Assembly: GCA_964397995.1 (NCBI GenBank)
Contig: CAYNLG010000028.1
Coordinates: forward strand, 1-39,065
DNA from: CAYNLG01 sp964397995
Lineage (GTDB): Bacteria; Planctomycetota; Phycisphaerae; FEN-1346
Direction of reading: 5' to 3'
Length of the DNA: 39,065 nt
A program made the translations under genes and the position numbers. The number at the start of each line of letters is the position of its first letter. Within the stretch, counting starts at the first letter, position 1. The notes under the pieces are model-generated. The model was not told the DNA's origin and made no database searches. It was given only the letters and a program-made list of their open reading frames with translations. Positions 9,004-16,753 of this stretch are shown piece after piece.

Positions 9004-9897
9004 CTACCCCTTCATCCCGGTCAGCAGAATCCCCCGCACCAGCAACCGCTGCGACGCGAAAAACAGGACCACCAGCGGCAACGCCGTGATCACGCTCGCC
9101 GCCATCAGCAGGTTCGCAAACGACCCGTGCGTCGACTGGAACATCGAGAGCCCGAGGGCCGTCGTGTACTTCTCCGGGCTCGACAGGTAGATCAGCGGCG
9201 CGAAGAACGCTTTCCACTGGGCGATGAAGCTCAGGACCGCCACCGTCACCAGCGCCGGCCGCGCCAGCGGCAGCATGATGTGACGGAACACCTGGAGGTC
9301 GCTCGCCCCGTCCAGCCGGGCGGCGTCCTCCAGGTCCCGCGGGATGCTCAAAAAGAACTGCCGCAACAGGAAGATGGCGAACGCCCCGCCGCCCAGCCAC
9401 TGCGGCACGATGAGGGGCTTGAAGGTGTTGACCCAGCCAATGGCCCGGAAGATCAGGTACTGCGGAATCACGAGGAGCTGGAACGGGAGCATAAGCGTCG
9501 CGAGCACGACCACGAACCAGAACCGCCGCCCACGCCACCGCAGCCGCGCCAAGGCGTACGCCACCATCGACGCCGACAGCACCTGGCCGACAACGCTCAG
9601 CCCGCAGACGATGAACGAGTTCACGATAAACGTCGGAAACGGCAGGACCTGCATCGCCTCGGCGTAGTTGCCCCATTGCGGGTCCGTGACGATCAGCGAC
9701 GGCGGGAAGTCGTACACGTGGTTCAGCGTCTTCAGCGACGACGCCACCGACCACACGAACGGGAACAGGAACACCAAGCTCAGCCCGACCAGCGCCGCGT
9801 ACCGTACCGCAACCCCGCCGCGGGTCATGCGGCGGCCCTCGCCGGGCTTGCGGCGAGGCGCGACCGCGCGATCGACGCCCAGGGCCGGCGTCCTCAT
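9004..9897 (-). CDS. sugar ABC transporter permease, MalG/UgpE type (CUT1)
   Basis: 297 residues from the ATG at 9897, which overlaps the stop of the upstream permease as ATGA; an alternative ATG at 9828 (MTRGGVAV) would remove 23 residues and fits the usual MalG start just before the first helix. It has six hydrophobic helices, the first at ~32-52 (FLFPFVWSVASSL). The EAA loop that docks on the ATPase is EDAARLDGASD...HIMLP at 190-210, well conserved. CUT1 permeases form a heterodimer that carries oligosaccharides or sugars across the inner membrane. Partner genes are the adjacent permease and binding protein. No ATPase gene lies in the window; CUT1 systems often share an MsmX/UgpC-type ATPase encoded elsewhere. 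Confidence 0.9.
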   Translation of the reverse strand: MRTPALGVDRAVAPRRKPGEGRRMTRGGVAVRYAALVGLSLVFLFPFVWSVASSLKTLNHVYDFPPSLIVTDPQWGNYAEAMQVLPFPTFIVNSFIVCGLSVVGQVLSASMVAYALARLRWRGRRFWFVVVLATLMLPFQLLVIPQYLIFRAIGWVNTFKPLIVPQWLGGGAFAIFLLRQFFLSIPRDLEDAARLDGASDLQVFRHIMLPLARPALVTVAVLSFIAQWKAFFAPLIYLSSPEKYTTALGLSMFQSTHGSFANLLMAASVITALPLVVLFFASQRLLVRGILLTGMKG

Positions 9898-10919
9898 GCC
9901 CCCTCCCCCTCGTAGTAGACCCAGCGGCGGCTCGTCCCCACGATCACCAGCGTCACCGCCAGGATCACCCCGAACAGGATCCACCCGAGCGCGCAGGCGT
10001 ACCCCATCTCGTTCTCCTCGAACGCCTTCTGGTAAAGGTACAGGACGTACACGAGGGTCGCCTTGCCCGGTCCGCCGGGGCTTGCCGGAAGCAGGTACGC
10101 CTGGGCGAAGACCTGGAAGCTCGTGATGATGCCCATGATCAGGTTGAAGAAGATGGTGGGCGAGAGCTGCGGGAGGGTGACGTGGCGGAACTGGCCGAGC
10201 GGCCCGGCCCCGTCGATGGACGCCGCCTCGTACAGGTGCTGCGGCACGTTCTGCAGGCCCGCCAGGAAGATCATCATCGCGTTGCCGCAGCCCCAGGCGG
10301 CCATGAGGATGAGCGCGGGCAGGGCCCAGCCCTCGCTGGTGATCCACCCCGGGACGGCCTCCAGGCCGATCTCCCAGCTCTCCGGCACCAGCGCGTTCCA
10401 AGCCATGTAGAGCCGCCGGAGGCCCGTGTTGATGAGCCCGAACTGCGGGTTGTAGAGCCACCGCCACATGACCATCGTCGCCACGCCGCCCACGATGGCC
10501 GGCATGAAGAAGACCGTCCGGAAGAAGGAGATGCCGCGCAGCTTCTGGTCGAGAAACATCGCCAGCGCCAGCGCCAGGCTCAGCGTCAGGACCACGCTGC
10601 CGACCGCGTAGGCGGCCGTGCGCCCGAGCACGGGCCAGAAGTCCGGGTCGCCGGCCAGGGCGTGGCCATAGTTCGCAAAACCCACCCATTCGGGCGGTTT
10701 GCCGAGGGCCGCGAGCTCCGCCGGCACCTCCTGCGCCGGAGCCGCCGACCCGACCAGCGCCCCGAGGTCGCTGATGCCGTTCCAGTCTGTCAGGCTGATG
10801 ACGCCGGCGAAGAGCAGCGGCCCGGTCGTCACGAAGACGAAGCCGACGAACCACGGGCCGGCCCACAGATACCCGCGAAGGCTTTGCCGCCACGTGACGG
10901 GGTCGCCGCGCCGTTTCAT
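9894..10919 (-). CDS. sugar ABC transporter permease, MalF/UgpA type (CUT1)
   Basis: 341 residues. Starts at the ATG at 10919, overlapping the stop of the binding-protein gene by four bases (ATGA), and ends in the same kind of overlap with the second permease: the three genes are translationally coupled. Six or more transmembrane helices: the first at ~18-40 (YLWAGPWFVGFVF), then ~100-125, 133-155, 200-220, 260-280 and 310-330. The EAA loop is EAASIDGAGPLGQF at 231-244 followed by HVTLP. A ~55-residue loop between helices 1 and 2 (45-98) contains an Ala/Pro-rich stretch, longer than in short UgpA proteins. Pairs with the MalG-type permease to form the channel. Confidence 0.9.
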   Translation of the reverse strand: MKRRGDPVTWRQSLRGYLWAGPWFVGFVFVTTGPLLFAGVISLTDWNGISDLGALVGSAAPAQEVPAELAALGKPPEWVGFANYGHALAGDPDFWPVLGRTAAYAVGSVVLTLSLALALAMFLDQKLRGISFFRTVFFMPAIVGGVATMVMWRWLYNPQFGLINTGLRRLYMAWNALVPESWEIGLEAVPGWITSEGWALPALILMAAWGCGNAMMIFLAGLQNVPQHLYEAASIDGAGPLGQFRHVTLPQLSPTIFFNLIMGIITSFQVFAQAYLLPASPGGPGKATLVYVLYLYQKAFEENEMGYACALGWILFGVILAVTLVIVGTSRRWVYYEGEGA

Positions 10920-12229
10920 GGGCCGCCCTCCCCGCCGCCGAAGAGCGGCCGCTGCTTCTCGGCCAGCTCGCGGACGGCCCGCGCGAGGTCGTCCTGTTGC
11001 TCGAGCGTCAGCCGCGAGAAGGCGAGGTTGACCTCGCGGCCCATCTTGTCCCAGTGGTCGGTGATGGGCTGGACGCGGGCATAGTCCATGGCCTCGATGA
11101 ACCGCTCGACGTGGACGTCCGGGTTCGGGGCCACCTCGATGAACGTCTCCTGGGCCGCCTTCAGAGCCGGCACGCTCCGCTGGGTCTCGGCCACGATGGC
11201 TTGGGCGGTCGGCCCGACGCAGAACCGCATGAACTGCCAGGCCGCGCTCTTGCGCCGCGAGTCGGCCGCCATCACCAGCGCGTCCCACGTCACGCGCGTC
11301 CCGCGCCCGCCGGGGCCCCTGGGCACGTGGACGACGTCCCAGTCGAGGTCCGTCCGGTTCAGGAAAGGCATCTCCCACGGCCCGCTCGTGAACATGCCGA
11401 CGCGCCCCGTCAGGAAGAGCACGTTGCCGCCCACCTGGCCCATCTCGCCCGAGTCCGGCACCACCTCGTGCTTCCAGATCAGGTCCTGCAGGAACTGCCA
11501 GGCCGCCACCGCCTTCGGCCCCGTGAAGGCCCAGCGGGCGTCCTCGTGCGCCACCGGGAATCGCCCGTCGGCCTCGACAAACGTCGTCCCGTGGGCGTAG
11601 AGGAATGGGAGCCAGTACAGCCAGTACGGCGGGCTGAAGCCGTAATGGTCGACGCGGCCGTCGCCGTCGGTGTCGCGCGTCAGGGCCTGGCACGTCGCGA
11701 CGAAGTCCTCCAACGTCCAGTCCGGCGCCGGCGGCGCCACGCCCAGCGCGTCGAACAGGTCCAGGTTCACGTAGATCAGGTTGTTGCCGCCCCAGATCGG
11801 CAGCCCGTACGTCCGCCCCTTCCACTGGAACGAGCTGACGGCCGTGGCCCAGTAGTCGCGGTCCAGGTCGAGCGCCCCGCCCTCGCGCGCGAGGTACGGC
11901 GTCAGGTCCTCGAACTTGCCGAACTCGCAGAACGGGGCGAAGGGCTCGTCCTGGAAGAGGATGACGTCGGGCGGCCGCCCGGAGGCCAGGACGACGCGGA
12001 CCTTGTCGGCGTAGTGGGCCCCCGGCCAGTACTCCAGCTTGACGGGGATGTCGGGATGGGCCTCTTGGAAGGCGGCGGCGATGCGTTTCCACATCGCCCA
12101 CTCTTCGAAGGCGCCCCAGAACGAGACGGTCAGCCGGTCGGCCTGGCCGCCCCCCGCAAAGAAGAGGGCCCACACGGCCAGGGCCAGCCCGGCCGCCACC
12201 AGTGCCGCCTTCAGAAGCGTCCGCCCCAT
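10916..12229 (-). CDS. sugar ABC transporter extracellular solute-binding protein (family 1)
   Basis: 437 residues from the ATG at 12229. The N-terminus (MGRTLLKAAL then hydrophobic to ~28) is a signal peptide or membrane anchor; unlike many binding proteins there is no lipobox Cys. The mature part begins LTVSFWGAFEEW and continues with AFQEAHPDIPVKLEYWPG and PPDVILFQDEPF, the N-terminal pattern of family-1 sugar-binding proteins. A central block, DLFDALGVAPPAPDWTLEDF, matches the family domain hinge region, and WQFMRFCVG near residue 330 matches the C-terminal lobe. It captures a sugar ligand outside the inner membrane and hands it to the two permeases encoded next. An upstream in-frame ATG at 12262 is less likely, as it adds a charged leader before the signal. 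Confidence 0.9.
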   Translation of the reverse strand: MGRTLLKAALVAAGLALAVWALFFAGGGQADRLTVSFWGAFEEWAMWKRIAAAFQEAHPDIPVKLEYWPGAHYADKVRVVLASGRPPDVILFQDEPFAPFCEFGKFEDLTPYLAREGGALDLDRDYWATAVSSFQWKGRTYGLPIWGGNNLIYVNLDLFDALGVAPPAPDWTLEDFVATCQALTRDTDGDGRVDHYGFSPPYWLYWLPFLYAHGTTFVEADGRFPVAHEDARWAFTGPKAVAAWQFLQDLIWKHEVVPDSGEMGQVGGNVLFLTGRVGMFTSGPWEMPFLNRTDLDWDVVHVPRGPGGRGTRVTWDALVMAADSRRKSAAWQFMRFCVGPTAQAIVAETQRSVPALKAAQETFIEVAPNPDVHVERFIEAMDYARVQPITDHWDKMGREVNLAFSRLTLEQQDDLARAVRELAEKQRPLFGGGEGGP

Positions 12230-12269
12230 GCGGGATGCCTCGTGCTCGCCGCCCGGGTCCACCGCGGGC

Positions 12270-12896
12270 CTACCGCCGGCGGAGAATCTTCGGCTCGTAC
12301 GCGTGGTCGCGTTTGCGGTCGACAGTGACCTTCTCGAGGCGGTCGCCCTTCTGGATCGCGTCGACGACGTTCAGGCCGTCGACGACGCGGCCGAAGACGG
12401 CGTGCTTGCCGTCCAGGTGCGGGCACGGGACGTGCGTGATGAAGAACTGGCTGCCGCCCGTGTTCGGCCCGGCGTTCGCCATCGAAATCACGCCGCGCTC
12501 GTGCTTCAGACGCGGGCTGAACTCGTCGGCGATGACGTAGCCCGGGCCGCCCGTGCCGGTGCCCTGGGGGCACCCGCCCTGGATCATGAAGTCCGGAATC
12601 ACGCGGTGGAAGACGAGGCCGTCGTAGAAGCCTTCCTCGGCCAGGTGGATGAAGTTGGCCACCGTGTTCGGCGCGTCGTCCTCGGCCAGCTCCAGAACGA
12701 TCGGCCCCCTCTCGGTGTGCAGGGTGACCTGCGGCAGAGGCTCGGTCGAGGCGGGTTTGGCGCCGGCGTCCCCGCCGCCGGCCGACTCGGGCGGCGTGGG
12801 CGTCCCGCCGCCGCCTTGCGGCTGGCAGCCCAGGAGGAAGGCGGCCGCCATCGAGCACGCGGCACACAGGGCGATCAGGTGGTGGGGCTGGAGCAT
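12270..12896 (-). CDS. lipoprotein peptidyl-prolyl cis-trans isomerase, cyclophilin type
   Basis: 208 residues (EC 5.2.1.8). The N-terminus is a lipoprotein signal with lipobox LLGC and acylated Cys24, then a Gly/Pro/Ala linker to ~55. The cyclophilin domain follows: TERGPIVLEL, FHRVIPDFMIQGG with catalytic Arg98 and Gln106, MANAGPNTGGSQFFIT with the active-site Gln150/Phe151, and LDGKHAVFGRVVDG. All are canonical; the domain is the short bacterial PpiA/PpiB type. It would fold exported proteins at the membrane face. Good Shine-Dalgarno AGGAG six bases before the ATG. It is 40 bases upstream of the binding-protein gene in the same direction, so it may be the first gene of the ABC transcript. 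Confidence 0.93.
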   Translation of the reverse strand: MLQPHHLIALCAACSMAAAFLLGCQPQGGGGTPTPPESAGGGDAGAKPASTEPLPQVTLHTERGPIVLELAEDDAPNTVANFIHLAEEGFYDGLVFHRVIPDFMIQGGCPQGTGTGGPGYVIADEFSPRLKHERGVISMANAGPNTGGSQFFITHVPCPHLDGKHAVFGRVVDGLNVVDAIQKGDRLEKVTVDRKRDHAYEPKILRRR

Positions 12897-12940
12897 CGGG
12901 GTCTCCTACGCGTTCGGGGATTGGCGTCGTGCGAGCCCCT

Positions 12941-12969
12941 ACCCTAGCCGCGCCCGGCCCGCCGCACAA
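12941..12969 (-). promoter_or_regulatory. probable promoter of the cyclophilin-ABC importer genes
   Basis: Minus strand TTGTGC (12969-12964), exactly 17 bases, TAGGGT (12946-12941). The -10 has the TAGRNT form common in high-GC bacteria. The expected transcript start is about 40 bases before the cyclophilin ATG. Confidence 0.35.
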
Positions 12970-13023
12970 CCTATTAAGCGCCCTGGCCCGGCCCGCCAGG
13001 CCGGCCGCCTGCGTCCATTTCCC

Positions 13024-13052
13024 TTGCTGCCGCCCCCGCCGGGCGGTATACG
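13024..13052 (+). promoter_or_regulatory. probable promoter of the GH4 glycosidase gene
   Basis: TTGCTG at 13024-13029, a 17-base spacer, and TATACG at 13047-13052. The -10 matches TATAAT at four positions. The leader would be about 27 bases, ending in GAAAGGA six bases before the ATG at 13086. Confidence 0.38.
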
Positions 13053-13085
13053 CGCACGCAAACCTTCCGCACGAAAGGACGCCCC

Positions 13086-14591
13086 ATGCCCATCAAGGTC
13101 GCCTTCATCGGCGCCGGCAGCGTGGGCTTCTGCCGCGGCCTGGCCCGCGACATCCTGGCCGTGCCCGAACTCCGGGACACGCACCTGGCGCTGACGGATA
13201 TCTCGAAGCGGAACCTGGACATGGTCGCCCAGCTCATCCGTAAGGACGTCAAGGGCAACAAGCTCCCGGCCAAGGTCACCGCCACCCTGAACCGCCGCCG
13301 CGCCCTCGACGGCGCCGACTACGTCATCAACTGCACGCGGATCGGGGGCCTGGAGGCGTTCCGCCTCGACGTCGAGGTCCCCCTCAAGTACGGCGTCGAC
13401 CAGTGCGTCGGCGACACGCTGTGCGCGGGCGGCATCCTCTACGGCCAGCGCAACATCCCCTGCATCCTCGACTTCTGCCGCGACATCCGCGAGGTCGCCG
13501 CCGACGACTGCCTCTTCCTCAACTACGCCAACCCCAACGCCATGAACACCTGGGCCGCCATCGAGTACGGCGGCGTGCCGACCCTCGGCCTCTGCCACGG
13601 CGTGATGGGCGGCCAGCGGCTGATTGCCGACGCCCTCGGCGCCGAGCGCCCCGACGAGGTCGACATTGTCTGCGCCGGCATCAACCACCAGACCTGGTAT
13701 ATCCAGATCCGCTACCAGGGCCGCGACGTCACCCGCGACGAACTCCTCGAGGCCCTGGAGCGGCACCCCGTGTACGCCGAGACCGAGAAGGTCCGCATCG
13801 ACGTCCTCCGCCGCTTCGGCGTCTTCTCCACCGAGTCCAACGGCCACCTCTCCGAGTACCTGCCCTGGTACCGCAAGCGCCCCGAGGAGATCGGACGCTG
13901 GATCCACCTGCGGCACTGGATTCACGGCGAGACCGGGGGCTACCTTCGCGTCTGCACCGAGGGCCGCACCTGGTTCGAGACCGACTTCCCCAAGTGGCTC
14001 GAGGCCGACGACCCGCCCATCGGCCCGGAGTCGCGCGGCCAGGAGCACGGCAGCTACATCATCGAGGGCCTGGAGACGGGGCGCGTCTACCGCGGCCACT
14101 TCAACGTCCGCAACCACGGAACGATCCCGAACCTGCCGGCCGACTGCATCGTCGAAGTGCCCGGCTACGCCGACGCCAACGGCATCAGCATCCCCCGCGT
14201 CGGCGACCTGCCCCTCGGCTGCGCCGCCATCTGCAACGCGTCCATCAGCGTCCAGCGGCTGGCCGTCCGCGCCGCCGTCGAGGGCGACGTCACCCTCCTG
14301 AAGCAGGCCATGATGCTCGACCCCCTGACCGGCGCCGCCTGCGACCCCGTCGAGATCGACCAGCTCACCGACGAGATGCTCGTGGCCGAGGCCGAGTGGC
14401 TGCCCCAGTACGCCGAGGCGATTCCCGAGGCGAAGCAGCGGCTGGCGGCCGCCAAGCGCAAGAAAACCTACCGCGGCACGCACCCGACCCGCGGGGCGGC
14501 GCGCCGGAAGACCCGCTCGGTCACGGAACTCCGCAAGGCGGGCGAGGCCACGCGCCGCAAGGCCGCCGCGGCCGACAAGGGCGAGGCCTGA
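13086..14591 (+). CDS. glycoside hydrolase family 4 protein, NAD- and metal-dependent; probably alpha-glucuronidase or alpha-galactosidase
   Basis: 501 residues. The N-terminal Rossmann fold has GAGSVGF (10-15) for NAD binding and LTDIS (36-40), the acidic end of strand 2. NYANPNAM (146-153) and GINHQTW (198-204) are GH4 marks, and Cys170-His171 are the usual manganese ligands. GH4 enzymes cleave glycosides by oxidation at C3, elimination and re-reduction. The four residues starting at the metal Cys are CHGV; from memory of published GH4 subgrouping, CHSV marks alpha-galactosidases, CHEV alpha-glucosidases and CHGx alpha-glucuronidases, so uronate release is favoured here. Residues 449-501 form a strongly basic Ala/Lys/Arg tail not normal for the family. 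Shine-Dalgarno GAAAGGA is six bases from the ATG. Intracellular: no signal peptide. Likely processes material brought in by the neighbouring ABC importer. Confidence 0.88.
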   Translation: MPIKVAFIGAGSVGFCRGLARDILAVPELRDTHLALTDISKRNLDMVAQLIRKDVKGNKLPAKVTATLNRRRALDGADYVINCTRIGGLEAFRLDVEVPLKYGVDQCVGDTLCAGGILYGQRNIPCILDFCRDIREVAADDCLFLNYANPNAMNTWAAIEYGGVPTLGLCHGVMGGQRLIADALGAERPDEVDIVCAGINHQTWYIQIRYQGRDVTRDELLEALERHPVYAETEKVRIDVLRRFGVFSTESNGHLSEYLPWYRKRPEEIGRWIHLRHWIHGETGGYLRVCTEGRTWFETDFPKWLEADDPPIGPESRGQEHGSYIIEGLETGRVYRGHFNVRNHGTIPNLPADCIVEVPGYADANGISIPRVGDLPLGCAAICNASISVQRLAVRAAVEGDVTLLKQAMMLDPLTGAACDPVEIDQLTDEMLVAEAEWLPQYAEAIPEAKQRLAAAKRKKTYRGTHPTRGAARRKTRSVTELRKAGEATRRKAAAADKGEA

Positions 14592-14598
14592 CGGCCGG

Positions 14599-15351
14599 CT
14601 ATGCCGGCGCCTGGGGCGTCTCGGGCGCAGCGCCGGCGTCCGGCTCGCCGCCCTTCGGGGGATCGCCCTGCTCCGACGGGGGTGCCGGCTCGTCCATAAA
14701 GTCCAGCCGATGCACGGGCGCGATGACCGCCGTCACGATGTTCGCCAAGTGGGCGGCGATCCGTTTCAGGTGCCGCGCCAGCAGCGAGTACGCCACCGCC
14801 TCGTCCGTCGGCAGGCTGTCGCGTTCGCGGAGCAGGTTGCGGATGAGTTCGTCGCAGGCCTTGGTGAGGCGGCCGACGGTCTGGATGACCGCCCGGGCCG
14901 CGTCGCCGTCGCTCTGCTGGAAGGCGTCCTTGCAGCGGCCGAAGAGGTCGGCCACCTCGCCGCGGATTTCCTCCAGTTGCCCAAGGTACCGGTCGGCCGT
15001 GAACTCGTGCTCGTAGAACTTCCCCACCTCGAAGATGTTCTTGCAGTAGTCGCCGATGCGTTCGGCGTCCTTGACGACGCTGATCAGGACCAGGCACGCC
15101 GGGACGTCCGTATCGCGCCGCAGGGTCAGGTGCTTGACCACCTGGGCCCGAACGGCCCGCTCCAGCCGGTTTACCTCCTTGTCGCGGGCATAGAGCGTGT
15201 CCTGGATGGCCTGCCAGTCGGTGCGGCTGAAGAAGACCTCGACCGCATGGGTGAACATCCAGTGGGTCTCGTCGAACATGCGGCCGAAGTCGTCGTAGAC
15301 CTGGCCCAGCACACCGCGGCCCCAGAAAGCGGACAGGATTTCGCGCAGCAT
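14599..15351 (-). CDS. PhoU/DUF47-like protein paired with Na/Pi cotransporter
   Basis: 250 residues from the ATG at 15351 (MLREILSAFWG); the frame is open upstream but that part overlaps the cotransporter gene antiparallel in codon terms and is not coding. The protein is all helical, with PhoU-type three-helix-bundle features: the RDKEVNRLERAVR segment (~56-68) and ISVVKDAERIGDYCKNI (~90-106) match the E/D-x-x-x-D-x-x-x-R-I-G metal-binding motif that is typical of PhoU domains. Residues ~225-250 are a Pro/Gly/Ala-rich disordered tail. PhoU proteins sense or gate phosphate uptake on the cytoplasmic side. Only 26 bases separate it from the upstream cotransporter gene, so they form a two-gene operon. 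Confidence 0.85.
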   Translation of the reverse strand: MLREILSAFWGRGVLGQVYDDFGRMFDETHWMFTHAVEVFFSRTDWQAIQDTLYARDKEVNRLERAVRAQVVKHLTLRRDTDVPACLVLISVVKDAERIGDYCKNIFEVGKFYEHEFTADRYLGQLEEIRGEVADLFGRCKDAFQQSDGDAARAVIQTVGRLTKACDELIRNLLRERDSLPTDEAVAYSLLARHLKRIAAHLANIVTAVIAPVHRLDFMDEPAPPSEQGDPPKGGEPDAGAAPETPQAPA

Positions 15352-15377
15352 TGGGGTTCTCCTCGCGCCCGAAGGCG

Positions 15378-16619
15378 CTATTTCAGGACGACGTACAGCC
15401 CGATCACAACCAGCGGCAACACGAAGAACAGGAGGGCCACATGCAGCAGGGCCCAGCGCTTCGAGCGCGCCGAGTGGCCCGCGTGCCAGAGCGCCATCCG
15501 GATCGGCACATGGCGCAGCGGGTACCACACGGCCGCCCCCAGGATGTTGAAGAGCATGTGGCTGAAGGCCAGGGCGATGCCGACGCGGGCCTGCTCCGGC
15601 GTGTCGGCGCTGGTGGCGAAGCTTGCCAGCAAGGCCGTGAAGGTCGTCCCCAGGTTCGCCCCCAGCGTATACGGGTACACTTGGTGGATGGTCAGAAGCC
15701 CCGCTCCGACCAGGGGCACCGCCAGCGAGGTCGTGATGCTGGAGGACTGGACCACGAACGTCAGCACCAGCCCCACCAGGTACGCCGTGACGGCGTTCCG
15801 GAACAGGACGCGGTCGAAGAACTGCTCCACCCGGTTGATGACCAGCCGGCGCAGCACCTTCGTCAGCAAGACCAGCGCGACGAAGAGCAGAACCACGCCC
15901 AGCATCGTCAGGGCCGCGCCTCCCCACGCGGAGCTCAGCCCGAACCCGTCCTCGAACAGCCACGTCGCCCCCTCCACCAGCGGCTTCACGGCTTCCTTAA
16001 GGACATTGGTCGGCCGCTGCCCCATCGGCATGCCCGAGTACAGGCCCGACGCCATCGCCGAGGCACACCGCTCCAGCAGGCCCTGGCCCGTGATCCGCCA
16101 CGTGATCCACTCGACCGGAAAGAAGACGAGCACCGAGAGGGTGTTGAAGAAGTCATGGACGATGGCCGAGCCGTAGGCCCGTTCGAACTCCTCCCGCCGC
16201 CGCACGTGCGCGAACGAGACCCCCGTGTTCGTCACGCTGGTCCCGATGTTGGCGCCCATGATGATGAAGATCGCCTGGTGCAGCGTCAGGGGGGTCGTCA
16301 CCACGAGCGACACCGTCAGCGACGTGGTGAACGAGCTGCTCTGGAAGACGCTCGTGGCCAGAATCCCGATAAAGAGGCCCACCAGCGGGAAGTCCGCGTA
16401 CTCGAAGATCCGGTAGACCACCGGCCGGTACCGCGGGTTCTCCGGGCCGGCCGCCCGCGAGGCGTCAAACGCCGGGCTGTCCCCGAGCGCCTTGAGCCCG
16501 CACCCCATCATCCGCATCCCCCCCAGGAACAGGTACAGCAGGAGCACCACCAGGAGGATGCGCACAAGCGTCGTGCGCCAGGAATCGGGCGGCGGCGTGT
16601 GCGGCATCAGGCTGGACAT
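15378..16619 (-). CDS. Na+/phosphate cotransporter family protein (NptA-like)
   Basis: 413 residues with two inverted repeats of the Na/Pi cotransporter fold. Repeat one has QSSS (93-96) and GANIGTS (122-128); repeat two has QSSS (291-294) and GANLGTT (320-326). These paired QSS and GAN.GT motifs bind phosphate and sodium in the SLC34/NptA family. About nine hydrophobic helices are visible. It imports inorganic phosphate with Na+ at the inner membrane. Many bacterial homologs (YjbB type) have a PhoU domain fused at the C-terminus; here the protein stops at the membrane domain and the PhoU-like protein is the next gene. A strong promoter-like sequence lies ~80 bases upstream. The family's fully described members are Na-dependent; direction of transport cannot be told from sequence. 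Confidence 0.92.
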   Translation of the reverse strand: MSSLMPHTPPPDSWRTTLVRILLVVLLLYLFLGGMRMMGCGLKALGDSPAFDASRAAGPENPRYRPVVYRIFEYADFPLVGLFIGILATSVFQSSSFTTSLTVSLVVTTPLTLHQAIFIIMGANIGTSVTNTGVSFAHVRRREEFERAYGSAIVHDFFNTLSVLVFFPVEWITWRITGQGLLERCASAMASGLYSGMPMGQRPTNVLKEAVKPLVEGATWLFEDGFGLSSAWGGAALTMLGVVLLFVALVLLTKVLRRLVINRVEQFFDRVLFRNAVTAYLVGLVLTFVVQSSSITTSLAVPLVGAGLLTIHQVYPYTLGANLGTTFTALLASFATSADTPEQARVGIALAFSHMLFNILGAAVWYPLRHVPIRMALWHAGHSARSKRWALLHVALLFFVLPLVVIGLYVVLK

Positions 16620-16703
16620 ACGGAGTCACCCCGCGGGCGTGCGCCGCCGCCCGCCTGGCCGTCGCCGGACGTGTTAGGACGGCGCCAAGAACGCGTTGGC
16701 GGG

Positions 16704-16732
16704 ATGTTAGCGAGCCCCGCGCGGAACGTCAA
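16704..16732 (-). promoter_or_regulatory. promoter of the Na/Pi cotransporter-PhoU operon
   Basis: Minus strand TTGACG (16732-16727), 17-base spacer, TAACAT (16709-16704): 5 of 6 and 4 of 6 matches to the sigma-70 consensus with ideal spacing. Predicted start near 16697, giving a leader of about 78 bases. One of the best promoters in the window. No Pho-box-like direct repeat is obvious beside it. Confidence 0.5.
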
Positions 16733-16753
16733 GGAATCACGCCCGGGCCCGCT

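Noticed and set aside
12939..14483. A 514-codon minus-strand frame opposite the GH4 gene
   Set aside because: The plus-strand frame has all GH4 motifs and a proper ribosome site; the minus frame is Gly/Asp/Val-rich and has none.
14594..14608. GCCGGC-TAT-GCCGGC hairpin between the convergent GH4 and PhoU-like genes as a terminator
   Set aside because: Only six pairs, a three-base loop and no T-run; similar small GC hairpins are common by chance here.
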